A stretch of 64,000 nt of DNA, from the NCBI RefSeq assembly GCF_900142605.1, contig NZ_FRBL01000002.1, positions 558,001 through 622,000 of the forward strand, written 5' to 3'. Source of the stretch: Chitinophaga jiangningensis. GTDB taxonomy: Bacteria; Bacteroidota; Bacteroidia; Chitinophagales; Chitinophagaceae. Of the stretch, positions 6,364 through 15,373 are shown piece by piece. How positions within the stretch are numbered: the first letter of the stretch is position 1; each line of letters opens with the position of its first letter. A model generated the notes under the pieces. That model searched no databases and was not told the origin of the DNA. It was given only the letters and a program-made list of their open reading frames with translations. The position numbers and the translations under genes are program-made.

Positions 6364-8748
6364 ATGTACCTGAAGAAACTATTGCTATTAAGCCTGCTGT
6401 TATCCCTGACCTTTACCATGTTTGCTCAGTCAGGAAAAGACGCTACCATTAAAGGAATACTTAAAAATGAACAAGGCGAAAGTTTGGCCGGCGCCTCCAT
6501 TTCCCTGCCTGATCATACCAACAAAACTATCTCCGATCACCGCGGACACTTTGAGCTGCAAGGCATCCGCCCGGGAAAACGCATGCTCATCATCTCCCTG
6601 ATAGGTTATAAAAAATATCAGGTAGAAGTGAATGCTGTTGCAGGCGAAACGGCTACTGTAAATGTGCATATGCAAGTCGATATGAAACACATGGAAACGG
6701 TGTCCGTTATAGGCCGTACACCCTTACAGGAGGTACAGCGACAAGCATACAACCTCACCGCCATCGATGCAAAGAAACTGCATAACACCACACTTGACCT
6801 CGCACACGCACTGGACCGCGTTTCGGGTATCCGTGTACGTGAAGACGGTGGCCTTGGCTCCCGCATGAACTTCTCCCTGAACGGCTTTTCAGGGCGACAA
6901 GTGAAAATGTTTATTGACGGTATTCCCATGGAAAACTTTGGTTCTTCCTTTCAACTCAATAACATCCCCATTAACCTCGCAGAAAGAGTAGAAGTATATA
7001 AAGGCGTAGTACCCGTATGGCTCGGCGCTGACGCGCTGGGAGGAGCGGTGAATATCGTTACCAGCAACATCAAACACAGCTACCTCGATGCCTCTTACAG
7101 CTTCGGCTCCTTTAATACACACCGCTCCGCTGTAAATGCCGCCTATGTGGCAAAATCAGGTTTCACCGTGCAGCTGAACGCGTTCCAGAACTACTCCGAC
7201 AACGACTATAAAGTACGCGTACAGGCTACCAACCTGGAAACAAAACAATATTACCCTGCCACCTGGGTAAGGAGATTTAATGACACGTACCACAACGAAA
7301 CCGTAATTGCCAACGTAGGCGTGGTGGGAAAAAAATATGCGGATAAACTGCTCGTAGGTATCACCCTCGGACAAAACTATGCGGAGCTGCAAACAGGTGC
7401 ACGCATGAAAACTGTATATGGTGAGCTGCACCGCCGCGGTAACATCGTGATGCCGACTTTAAAATACCAGGTAAAAGACCTGTTTGTAAAAGGCCTCCAC
7501 CTCAGTGTAAACGGAAACTACAACCTGGGCACCGAACAGGTAATTGATACCGTTAGTCGCCTCTACAACTGGTTTGGTCAGTGGGAAGCAAATACCAAAG
7601 GAGCAGAGCGCGAGCGCTCCCTATATAAGTTCAAAAACAACAACGGTATCGGTACGGCTAACCTGAACTACCGTATCAACGAACATCACCTCTTCTCCGT
7701 CAACAACGTATACACTACCTTCAACCGTACCGGCAGTGATGAGCTGTTCCCGGAAAATGCTAAATATGAGCAGCCGCAAAAATCTTTTAAAAATGTATTT
7801 GGCCTGGGCTATCAGTACGACTACAACGAAAAATGGACCACCTCCCTGTTTGCCAAAAACTACAACCAGGTAAATAAATATGCGGAAAGCTACAATCCTA
7901 CCGGCGGCTGGGGCGATGTGGCCTACCGGGAACTGTCCAACAAAATGAACAACTGGGGCTACGGTGCCGCTACTGCCTACTTCCTCCTCCCTACCCTCCA
8001 GGTGAAAGCCTCCTACGAAAAAAGCTACCGGTTACCGGAAGGTGAAGAACTGTTTGGCGACATGCAATTGCTGGAAGGTAACGTAACCCTGCGCCCGGAA
8101 AGCAGCCATAACTATAATGTGGGTGCCAGCTGGCAAACAAAGCTGAACGAAGATCATCGTTTCAGCGTGGACGCAAACTTCCTCTACCGCAATGCTACAG
8201 ACTTCATCCGCCCTACCCTGAACCGTAACCAGATCAAGCAAAGCAACGAAAACCTGGGTGGTATCACCAACATGGGTGTGGATGGTGAAATCCGCTACAG
8301 CTTTAAAAGAATATTCACTGCAGGGGTAAACATGACCTACCAGAACCTGCGCAACAATACCAGGTTCGAGGCTGAGCAAAAAACGGTAAGTCCTACTTAC
8401 CGCGACCGCATCCCTAATATCCCTTATATGTTTGGTAACGCGGATGCTTCGCTGTTCTTCAAGAACGTGCTGAAAAAAGGCAACCACCTTACGCTGGGGT
8501 ACAACTTCCAGTATGTACATGCGTTCTACCTCAGCTGGCCAGGACAGGGCACGGCAGGCGAAAAGCTGACCATTCCGCGGCAGTTCTGCCAGGATGTGAA
8601 TGTGGTGTATGCGTTGGCAGATGGCCGCTACAACGTAGCCTTCGAATGCAAAAACCTGGTAAACAACCGCAACTACGACAATTTCAGCTTGCAGAAGCCT
8701 GGCCGCGCCTTTAACGTAAAGCTCAGGTACTTCATCAGCAAACATTAA
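6364..8748 (+). CDS. TonB-dependent outer-membrane receptor, XusA-like
   Basis: A 794-residue outer-membrane receptor. Signal peptide at 1-21 (ending TMFAQ); a carboxypeptidase-regulatory-like beta domain at about 28-105 (IKGILKNEQGESLAGASISL); a TonB-box-like segment (METVSVIG, about 115); a plug with SGIRVREDGGLGSRMNFSLNG and VEVYKGVVPVWLGADALGG; then a 22-strand-type barrel ending in an aromatic-rich terminus (KLRYFISKH). It lacks the STN domain and SusD partner of the other receptors here. Its operon partners are a DUF4374 lipoprotein and a PepSY membrane protein, the order of the Bacteroides xusABC genes for stealing iron-loaded siderophores. Substrate is inferred from this synteny. Confidence 0.88.
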   Translation: MYLKKLLLLSLLLSLTFTMFAQSGKDATIKGILKNEQGESLAGASISLPDHTNKTISDHRGHFELQGIRPGKRMLIISLIGYKKYQVEVNAVAGETATVNVHMQVDMKHMETVSVIGRTPLQEVQRQAYNLTAIDAKKLHNTTLDLAHALDRVSGIRVREDGGLGSRMNFSLNGFSGRQVKMFIDGIPMENFGSSFQLNNIPINLAERVEVYKGVVPVWLGADALGGAVNIVTSNIKHSYLDASYSFGSFNTHRSAVNAAYVAKSGFTVQLNAFQNYSDNDYKVRVQATNLETKQYYPATWVRRFNDTYHNETVIANVGVVGKKYADKLLVGITLGQNYAELQTGARMKTVYGELHRRGNIVMPTLKYQVKDLFVKGLHLSVNGNYNLGTEQVIDTVSRLYNWFGQWEANTKGAERERSLYKFKNNNGIGTANLNYRINEHHLFSVNNVYTTFNRTGSDELFPENAKYEQPQKSFKNVFGLGYQYDYNEKWTTSLFAKNYNQVNKYAESYNPTGGWGDVAYRELSNKMNNWGYGAATAYFLLPTLQVKASYEKSYRLPEGEELFGDMQLLEGNVTLRPESSHNYNVGASWQTKLNEDHRFSVDANFLYRNATDFIRPTLNRNQIKQSNENLGGITNMGVDGEIRYSFKRIFTAGVNMTYQNLRNNTRFEAEQKTVSPTYRDRIPNIPYMFGNADASLFFKNVLKKGNHLTLGYNFQYVHAFYLSWPGQGTAGEKLTIPRQFCQDVNVVYALADGRYNVAFECKNLVNNRNYDNFSLQKPGRAFNVKLRYFISKH

Positions 8749-8773
8749 TTCTTAAAATATTTAATACGCCGCA

Positions 8774-10018
8774 ATGAAAAATTTGAACAGGATATGGATA
8801 CTTGCATCTGCAATGGCCCTCGTAGGTACAGGATGCGATAAAGATGATATAGATGCCATCTATAATTTCGGAGACAGAGAAACTTCCGGCAAGTATAAAT
8901 ATGTGATCACGGCCACTCCTGCCGGCACTACCGGCATTGCAGATTACCTGCTGAGCACCCCTCAGCTGGACACCGGCGCCATCACCACCTCGGGTAATGG
9001 CATCGAACAGGATGGTTCTTACCGTTACTATATGACGCACAAGGGCAGGTTCTTCAGCTTGTTGTATGGCCAGGGGAACCCGGGTGCAGTTACTACCTAC
9101 CGGTTTGATTCCGCAGGCGCCAGGCTGCTGAAAACATCTGAGTTCCAAACAGAAACCGTACAGGCGTTCACGAAAGTAAATGATGAATTGCTGCTGATAA
9201 AAATTCCGCGAAGCGGCGTGGAAACAGCTTCCTTCTACCGGATAGATGCATTGAAATCGCAGCAGATCGGCAGTGCCGCCATTAACATCGTACAGCTGGC
9301 CGCCAACGGCGAGCGGGCGCACTTCACCTGGGCTACCCAGGTAGGTGATAAAGTATACGCACCCTATATGAGCATCAAAGGCTGCTGCAATGATGCCTTT
9401 GGCACGGTATATCCTGATAGTACCTGGATTGCGGTGCTCTCCTACCCCGACCTGAAAGTAGAAAAAGTAATACGTGACAATCGCACCAGCTATATCGGTA
9501 ACTATTTTAACGATGGTTTAGGCGTTACAGAAAACGGCGACATTTACGGCTTTTCTTCTGCGATTGCTACCAATACCAGCAAGGTAATTTCTACCAAACC
9601 CTCCGCTGTGGTACGGATACTAAAAGGCACTACGGAGTTTGATAAAAGTTACTTCTTTGATGTGGAGGAAGCTTCCGGCGGACATAAAATTTCCGCTCAA
9701 ACCTACCTTGGCAATAACAAGTTCCTCCTGATGATGTATGGCGACAAGCATGCAAACACCGGCAACCGCAAGATGGCACTGGTGGATGTGGTTGAAAAAT
9801 CTTTCGGCTGGATCAAAGGTGGCCCGGAGGATATCCAGAGCTCTTCCGCACCTTACAACAACAATACCGGCTCCGGTGATGGTGAGCTGGGCTACATCGG
9901 CATCAACACTGCTTCAGGCAGCTGGATTTATAAAATTGATGTTAAAACGGCAACGGCTATACGCGGATTAGAAGTACAGGGAGGAAAAATTACGGCCATT
10001 ACTAAAGTAGAATACTAA
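8774..10018 (+). CDS. DUF4374 surface lipoprotein, XusB-like
   Basis: A 414-residue lipoprotein. The signal peptide ends with GTGC followed by DKDDID; a Lys/Asp cluster directly after the lipid-bearing Cys is the kind of signal that sends Bacteroidota lipoproteins to the cell surface. The mature part has repeated beta blades typical of the DUF4374 propeller (YRYYMTHKGRFFSLLYGQG, YAPYMSIKGCCNDAFG, NKFLLMMYGDKHAN). In Bacteroides the equivalent protein XusB binds ferric siderophores at the cell surface and hands them to the receptor. Here it lies 25 bp after the receptor gene, and its stop overlaps the next start by 1 bp (TAATG). Confidence 0.85.
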   Translation: MKNLNRIWILASAMALVGTGCDKDDIDAIYNFGDRETSGKYKYVITATPAGTTGIADYLLSTPQLDTGAITTSGNGIEQDGSYRYYMTHKGRFFSLLYGQGNPGAVTTYRFDSAGARLLKTSEFQTETVQAFTKVNDELLLIKIPRSGVETASFYRIDALKSQQIGSAAINIVQLAANGERAHFTWATQVGDKVYAPYMSIKGCCNDAFGTVYPDSTWIAVLSYPDLKVEKVIRDNRTSYIGNYFNDGLGVTENGDIYGFSSAIATNTSKVISTKPSAVVRILKGTTEFDKSYFFDVEEASGGHKISAQTYLGNNKFLLMMYGDKHANTGNRKMALVDVVEKSFGWIKGGPEDIQSSSAPYNNNTGSGDGELGYIGINTASGSWIYKIDVKTATAIRGLEVQGGKITAITKVEY

Positions 10019-11250
10019 TGCAGAAAAATAAGAAAGCAACGGCCGGGAAAAAACCAGGTTCCCGGTCGCTTTTCTATAAGATATCCGCCTGGTTGCATCT
10101 TTGGCTGGGACTCGTTTCCGGCATTGTTGTTATCATAGTATGCCTCACGGGTTGCATATGGGTGTTCAACGAAGAGATCACCGGTTTGCTGGAGCCGGAA
10201 ACTAAAATTGTCCATCAGGATAAGCCGGTACTGAAGCCATCGGCGTTAATCGCCATTGCCGCCAGGGAGTATCCGGGGCAGCAGGTGGGGTATATGTTTT
10301 ATAAAGATGGTAAAGCTGCGGAGCTCAATGTAGGCGCCCGTCGTGGCGGTTCTACCATCAAAGTAAATCCATACACGGGTGAGGTGATAAGTAAAGTAAC
10401 ACGCAAGCCCGGAGAAGTAAACTTTTTCCGCTGGGTACTCAATGGCCATCGCTTCCTCTGGATGCCGTTCAAGATTGGTCGCCCTATAGTTAACTACAGC
10501 ACACTTATTTGTGTGATCACGTTGCTGACAGGCTTGGTATTGTGGTGGCCTAAGAAGTGGAATAAAAGTACCCGTCAGCAAAGTTTCACCATCAAATGGG
10601 GCGCAAGTACCAAACGCGTCAACTACGATCTTCATAATGTATTGGGCTTCTACGCACTACTGGTATTGTTTGCCATAGGCTGCACCGGTATGGTGTACGG
10701 GCTGGAATGGTGGAGCAAGGGCACTTACTGGGTCACCACTGGTGGGCGTTCCATGCCATCCTATAAGGAAGCGGTTTCCGATTCCTTACAGGCCGGCAAA
10801 TTACAGCTTACCATGGCGCAGCGGGTGGATGCCGTTTGGGAAGCCACTGCTGCCAGGCATCCTGCGTCCAAAGGTTTTTACATCGGCATAGCGGATACGG
10901 CTAAAGCAGGTTCCAGTATTATGGTGATTGCCTATCCGAGTAAAGGTAAGTTTTATGACCTGCAGCGTTATTCCTATGACCAGCATACGCTGGCGCAAAT
11001 CAAAGGAGATCCAGAGAGTGCCATGTCGTACGCAGAAGCCGATTTCGGCGGCAAGCTGCGTCGTATGAACTACGATATACATGTAGGAAGTATCCTGGGA
11101 TTACCGGGGAAAGTGCTGGCGTTTTTTGCCAGTTTGATCGGCGCAACTTTACCTGTTACCGGGTTTATCATCTGGTGGGGGAAGGGTAAGAAGAAGAAAA
11201 AAACACCCGCACAGAAAACTATTAAAACAGTTGCAGCTTCAATTAATTAG
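10018..11250 (+). CDS. PepSY-associated inner-membrane protein, XusC-like
   Basis: A 410-residue inner-membrane protein of the PepSY-TM family, often called iron-regulated membrane proteins and thought to act as ferric-siderophore reductases. Membrane segments are visible at about 24-48 (LWLGLVSGIVVIIVCLTGC), 155-180 (VITLLTGLVLWWP), 205-230 (FYALLVLFAIGCTG) and 360-385 (VLAFFASLIGATLPVTGF). His residues in the helices (FYKISAWLHLWLG, NGHRFLWMP, NYDLHNVLG, NYDIHVGSILGLPG) could bind heme. The C terminus is a Lys-rich tail. It is the last gene of the operon and is followed by a palindromic element instead of an ordinary terminator. Confidence 0.85.
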   Translation: MQKNKKATAGKKPGSRSLFYKISAWLHLWLGLVSGIVVIIVCLTGCIWVFNEEITGLLEPETKIVHQDKPVLKPSALIAIAAREYPGQQVGYMFYKDGKAAELNVGARRGGSTIKVNPYTGEVISKVTRKPGEVNFFRWVLNGHRFLWMPFKIGRPIVNYSTLICVITLLTGLVLWWPKKWNKSTRQQSFTIKWGASTKRVNYDLHNVLGFYALLVLFAIGCTGMVYGLEWWSKGTYWVTTGGRSMPSYKEAVSDSLQAGKLQLTMAQRVDAVWEATAARHPASKGFYIGIADTAKAGSSIMVIAYPSKGKFYDLQRYSYDQHTLAQIKGDPESAMSYAEADFGGKLRRMNYDIHVGSILGLPGKVLAFFASLIGATLPVTGFIIWWGKGKKKKKTPAQKTIKTVAASIN

Positions 11251-11265
11251 GATGCCATATCAATA

Positions 11266-11406
11266 TGTGTAGAGACGCCTCGCAGGCGTCTATCCGCTTA
11301 AGTCTTCGCTAAAATCTCCTACATGATCCTTCAGATAACAGAAATATTTTGCGGAGATCATATAGGAGATTTGTTCGGATAGACGCCTGCGAGGCGTCTC
11401 TACACA
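11266..11406. repeat. MITE-like element with perfect 31-bp inverted ends
   Basis: The arms at 11266-11296 and 11376-11406 are perfect reverse complements over 31 bp. Each arm is itself partly palindromic (GACGCCTCGCAGGCGTC). A second, nested inverted pair lies inside: 11313-11328 and 11356-11371 match at 15 of 16 positions. The 27-bp centre is AT-rich and non-coding. The element fills almost all of the space between two convergent genes and may also terminate both transcripts. The layout resembles a small non-autonomous mobile or REP-type element; no target duplication is obvious. Confidence 0.85.
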
Positions 11407-11423
11407 AGATAATAATTCCGCAT

Positions 11424-13559
11424 CTATTTCAACAACCCTACCACCACTGGCTCCAGCGCCCTGGCCCACATCCGGTATCCTTTTCCGGTGAGATGAATAC
11501 CATCTTTCGCATAAGCGGCCGTATCCAGGTTACCGTTTTCGTCGGTAAATGTTCCCGTCAGTGGCAGGTACGTATAGCCGGTATGGTTAGCTGCAGCAAG
11601 TATCCGCTGAATGCCCTCATATTTAATTCTACGTGGATCATCGGTGGTAAAGCCGGTTGGCAGCAGGCCTGATAATACCAGCCTGGTGTCCGGCATGTTT
11701 TTTCTCACCCAGGCCACGAGGTCCAAAATACCGGCAGCAATTTCTTCGGCGCTGTCGTTGTCCCCAAAGTTGTTGACGCCGATAGTCACCACCATCACCT
11801 TTGGTTTTGCGGCGGCATAGTTGCCGTGCTGGAAGCGCCACAGCAGGTGCTGCACACGGTCGCCGGAGATGCCGGCACATTCCCAGTTCCATCTGCCGAA
11901 GGTGGAGTCGAAAGCTGAAAAACCGCTTCTGTTGGTGGTTTTGGTACGATGCCCGCCGGTGCCCTGGGTGATGGAGTTGCCGGCAAATACAATATCCAGT
12001 TTACCTTTTTGCGCCAGGAGCAGACTATCAATATCTGCATGTTGTTCCCACCAGCCGCAGTCCTTTTTCCAACCGGCGGCAGAGCGGTATTCTGCTGCAG
12101 GAATAGGCTTACGGGCGAAATTTATTTTATGGCCGGTGGCAGCCAACATGAATTCTACAATAGGGCGTGGGTTGGCCAGACTATGTGGATGGTGCCCAAT
12201 ACCGGGTTTATGAATAACGGTAATATTACCGCCGGCTGCTTTCACCTGTTGCTCAAATGGGGTGGTATGCTCGCTCACAAGTACCAGGCTGTCCGCATCT
12301 CCTACCACGTGTAGCATAGGGAAGCCCAGTTTTGCAATTTTAGCAGCATTGTTGAGTGGTGAGTTATTAAACTGTACTGCCTGCGCTTCCGTTAACTGGT
12401 ATTGCTGCTTAAAAATCTCCCAGTTTTCATTGCTGCCAGGGCCTTTGCCGTTATGTCCGGGCCAGCGGGTGATGTCGAGCACCGGTGCATCTGCGTAGAT
12501 GGCGGCAACTTTTTCCGGGTTAGCGAGTGCCCAGTTATAAATATACATACCACCGCGACTCATCCCCTCCAATATTGTTTTTTTCGCCAGGCCGTTGCTG
12601 GTGAGCAGAGCATAAAATTTATTCCAGAGCATGATGCTTGCGGGGTTGCCAAACATTTCCGCCACATCGCAATACACTATGTGGTAGCCTCTTTCCAGCA
12701 TGGCGATATCTGTTTGCGGTTCGTGGCCCCAGAAGCGTGCGCGCCATACCCATGGCTTATCCTTAGCTACCAGCCGGGGTTTCACCACTTTGCAGTTACG
12801 GCCGTTGAAGGTAAAATCAGCGCAGGCATAGCCGTAAAAGGAACTGGTTTTCACCGGCATTTTCAGCCGGGTAAATATATCATAGTTTTTATCCGGGGAG
12901 ATAGTAACGGCCTCGTATAAACGCCGGGCTATTAATGCAGCGCCTATAGAGGAGGGATGGATCTGATCCGGTAACAAATCTTTTTGCCCGGTGAAGGAAG
13001 GGTACAGATCAATAATTTCCACGCCCGTTTCATAGGCCACCTGGCGGATCATGGGTTGTATATCTCTCCTGATAATACTATCATTAATACTGGCAGTATC
13101 GTCCAGGTAGGCGGGTACCGGCATCAGCAGTATAATACGGGGAGATGTAGGTTTATGCTGGCTGCGGAGCCGCGTAATGAGTTGTTTGTAGTCGCTGACA
13201 AACTCGTTGTAATAAGGCCGGTTAACGGCTTTGCTGTCGTTGGTACCAAATTCAAGGAAGATGATATCGCTCTTTGTTTGCAGGGCTTTTTCATATACGG
13301 GCTGCTGGTTGTAGGGCCGGTTGCCGTGTTGCAGTAAGGTAGCACCGCTGGCACCAAAGTTATTCACCTGGTAGTTGTTTCCCAGCAGGTATTGCAGTTG
13401 CCTTGGAAAGTTGTTTTGTTCCCGGTTGTACATACCTGCCCCATAGGTGATACTCGTGCCTAAGCACGACACTACTATCTTACCGGCAAAGGAAAAAAGT
13501 GGCAACAACAGCATGCATGCCATTAGCGCCGCATTTATGAGCTTGTTTTTACAATACAT
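11424..13559 (-). CDS. Triple hydrolase: SGNH esterase - alpha/beta hydrolase - SGNH esterase
   Basis: A 711-residue secreted protein (signal peptide 1-25, ending FSFAG) with three hydrolase modules. The first SGNH/GDSL domain (about 27-220) has GTSITYG, GASGATL, EFGTNDS and DQIHPS. The middle alpha/beta-hydrolase (about 225-475) has the nucleophile elbow GMSRGG, an acid-region VVGDADS and a late GIGHHPHS histidine. The third SGNH domain (about 505-711) has FAGNSITQG, GISGDRV, TIGVNNFGD and DGIHLTGKGY; its Asp of the GDS block is Asn. Such modules usually deacylate carbohydrates or other esters, so the protein may strip several acyl groups from one polymer. The substrate is unknown. It is monocistronic and convergent with the PepSY gene. 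Confidence 0.85.
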   Translation of the reverse strand: MYCKNKLINAALMACMLLLPLFSFAGKIVVSCLGTSITYGAGMYNREQNNFPRQLQYLLGNNYQVNNFGASGATLLQHGNRPYNQQPVYEKALQTKSDIIFLEFGTNDSKAVNRPYYNEFVSDYKQLITRLRSQHKPTSPRIILLMPVPAYLDDTASINDSIIRRDIQPMIRQVAYETGVEIIDLYPSFTGQKDLLPDQIHPSSIGAALIARRLYEAVTISPDKNYDIFTRLKMPVKTSSFYGYACADFTFNGRNCKVVKPRLVAKDKPWVWRARFWGHEPQTDIAMLERGYHIVYCDVAEMFGNPASIMLWNKFYALLTSNGLAKKTILEGMSRGGMYIYNWALANPEKVAAIYADAPVLDITRWPGHNGKGPGSNENWEIFKQQYQLTEAQAVQFNNSPLNNAAKIAKLGFPMLHVVGDADSLVLVSEHTTPFEQQVKAAGGNITVIHKPGIGHHPHSLANPRPIVEFMLAATGHKINFARKPIPAAEYRSAAGWKKDCGWWEQHADIDSLLLAQKGKLDIVFAGNSITQGTGGHRTKTTNRSGFSAFDSTFGRWNWECAGISGDRVQHLLWRFQHGNYAAAKPKVMVVTIGVNNFGDNDSAEEIAAGILDLVAWVRKNMPDTRLVLSGLLPTGFTTDDPRRIKYEGIQRILAAANHTGYTYLPLTGTFTDENGNLDTAAYAKDGIHLTGKGYRMWARALEPVVVGLLK

Positions 13560-13682
13560 GGAATTTACTTATACTATTGAGAATGGTCAAAAATAGACAT
13601 CCCAAATCCATATCAGTTAAACAATAATGATATTTAGTAACACTATCTTACCAAATTTTCTATCTTCAGCAAAAACCCAGAC

Positions 13683-14324
13683 ATGAAAAAAGGGATGCTG
13701 TTAGCGGCTGTACTGCTTTGTGGTATTATTGCCCGGGCACAGTCCACACTTGTAAAATTCACCACCAACCACGGCACTTTTACCGTGATGCTGTATGATG
13801 ACACGCCGAAGCACCGGGATATGTTCCTCGCAGAAATGAAGAAAGGCACCTACACGCAGGCGCTTTTTAACCGTGTTATTAAAGAGTTTGTGATCCAGGG
13901 AGGCGTGCTGGACGATACTACCCTGCTGTATGAGCAACAGCATCCGGAACTGGGAGCGCCCCGCTTTCCGGCGGAGATAAAGCTTAACCGCTATCACAAA
14001 CGTGGTACGCTGGGCGCAGGCCGTGATAATAACCCGGAAAAGGCCTCTTTCTTCAACCAGATATATTTTGTGGTGGGCAAAAAATATACGGAGGCCCAGC
14101 TAACAGAGCTGGAAAAGAAAAAAGGGGTTATTATTCCGGATGAGCATAAAAAGGTATATGAGTCTGTTGGTGGTATACCGCGACTGGACGGCGATTACAC
14201 CGTTTTCGGAGAAATTACAAAAGGCTATGAGGTGGTTGAAAAAATCAGTCAGCTACCTACGGATAAGAATGATGTACCACTCACGCCCGTTACTTTTTCC
14301 GTGACTATCCTGAAAAAGAAATAA
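13683..14324 (+). CDS. Secreted cyclophilin-type peptidyl-prolyl isomerase
   Basis: A 213-residue protein with a signal peptide (about 1-19, ending IIARAQ) and a cyclophilin fold. Visible signatures are TNHGTFTVMLYDDTPKH, FNRVIKEFVIQGG, the start of the conserved active-site region, and the C-terminal VFGEITKGYEVVEKI. An insertion of about 40 residues relative to compact bacterial cyclophilins lies around FVVGKKYTEAQLTELEKKKG. It probably helps fold periplasmic or exported proteins. It is transcribed alone, divergently from the triple hydrolase. A clean terminator is not obvious before the AraC gene. Confidence 0.9.
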   Translation: MKKGMLLAAVLLCGIIARAQSTLVKFTTNHGTFTVMLYDDTPKHRDMFLAEMKKGTYTQALFNRVIKEFVIQGGVLDDTTLLYEQQHPELGAPRFPAEIKLNRYHKRGTLGAGRDNNPEKASFFNQIYFVVGKKYTEAQLTELEKKKGVIIPDEHKKVYESVGGIPRLDGDYTVFGEITKGYEVVEKISQLPTDKNDVPLTPVTFSVTILKKK

Positions 14325-14362
14325 TCATTTCAATCGTTTTCATTGCCACTCATCCAAAAAAA

Positions 14363-14392
14363 TTGTCCGTCGGGATGGATTTTCTTACTTTG
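14363..14392 (+). promoter_or_regulatory. Candidate promoter of the AraC regulator gene
   Basis: TTG at 14363-14365 and TTACTTTG at 14385-14392 (7 of 8 matches to TAnnTTTG) are separated by 19 nt, the spacing expected for a Bacteroidota promoter. The predicted start lies only about 10 nt before the ATG. Confidence 0.45.
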
Positions 14393-14408
14393 ATTCAAAC
14401 ATCCCGTT

Positions 14409-15284
14409 ATGATCCGGAAGAGAGACGGCTTCCAGGGGCAGCGTGCAATTGTGCTGCCCCGCGGGCTTTTAGCCACACAGTGTACAATGAATCCGGCGCT
14501 TGCGCCCTTATATATTACCGATATCGGCTTTTATGATAAAGCTAAATTCCATTATAAGAAACGCGCCCAGGGCGCGGATCAGCACATTTTAATTTATTGC
14601 AGGGAGGGCGCCGGGCAGATAATCCTGGAAGGCCATGCCCATCAAATGCAGGCGGGCAACTGCTTTTTGCTGCCACGGAATGTATCCCATGAGTATAATG
14701 CTGATGCGAAGGACCCATGGACCATTTACTGGGCGCACTTCACCGGCACCAGCAGCGACGGGCTGATGGAGGCCGCCCTGAAGGAGTGGCAGGGGTATAA
14801 AACTTTCCTGCGCTGGTCTGACCAGCGGATAGAGCTGTTCGATAAGAGCTACCGGCAGCTGGAGAAAGGCTACCGGACGGAGAACCTGCTGTATGCGAAC
14901 ATGCATTTCTGGACATTCCTCGCAAACTGCATTTATTCGGAAGCCGAGCTCACCGTGGCTCCCAGCCAAAGTGCCACGGACCTGGCCATTACATTTATGC
15001 GAAAAAATCTGCATAAAATGCTTACGCTGCAACAAATGGCGAATGCTGCCAACCTGTCGCAGTCGCACTTCAGCTCTCTGTTTAAAGCCAACACCGGCTT
15101 TTCACCAATCGAATATTTTAACCAGCTGAAGGTCCAGGATGCTTGCCAGTACCTGCTTTTCACCACATTAAGAATTAAGGAGATAGCAGCGCGGCTGGGC
15201 ATGGATGATCCGTATTATTTCTCCAGGCTCTTCACCAAAGAGATGGGCGTATCGCCCAATCAATACCGCGAAAGAAACACTTAA
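14409..15284 (+). CDS. AraC-family transcriptional regulator with cupin sensor domain
   Basis: A 291-residue regulator. The N-terminal half (about 30-120) is an AraC-type cupin ligand pocket (HILIYCREGAGQIILEG, GNCFLLPRNVSHEYNA, WTIYWAHFTG). The C-terminal ~100 residues contain two helix-turn-helix motifs (LTLQQMANAANLSQSHFSSL and LRIKEIAARLGMDDPYYFSR, then the family signature FTKEMGVSPNQYR). Regulators of this build usually sense sugars. It lies 90 bp upstream of, and in the same direction as, the four-gene cytochrome/DUF1501 cassette, so it probably controls that cassette (inference). Confidence 0.9.
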   Translation: MIRKRDGFQGQRAIVLPRGLLATQCTMNPALAPLYITDIGFYDKAKFHYKKRAQGADQHILIYCREGAGQIILEGHAHQMQAGNCFLLPRNVSHEYNADAKDPWTIYWAHFTGTSSDGLMEAALKEWQGYKTFLRWSDQRIELFDKSYRQLEKGYRTENLLYANMHFWTFLANCIYSEAELTVAPSQSATDLAITFMRKNLHKMLTLQQMANAANLSQSHFSSLFKANTGFSPIEYFNQLKVQDACQYLLFTTLRIKEIAARLGMDDPYYFSRLFTKEMGVSPNQYRERNT

Positions 15285-15373
15285 CCGTAAAATAATCCAT
15301 CATTTCCGACAGATCATCTAGTAATCATCAGCCAGGTCCTTCTTAATTTTAGGATACGTCAATCATTAATCTA

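Noticed and set aside
6291..6453. A small reading frame starting in the receptor leader (ATGCGCTACC) and overlapping the start of the TonB receptor gene in another frame
   Set aside because: It has no recognisable product and its start lies inside the terminator-like hairpin, so a leader peptide is not supported.
8032..8745. A 237-codon leftward frame inside the TonB receptor gene
   Set aside because: Antisense to barrel-coding sequence with strong codon bias on the plus strand; no recognisable domain.
11266..11406. Insertion sequence or transposon
   Set aside because: The element is only 141 bp and encodes nothing; at most a non-autonomous derivative.
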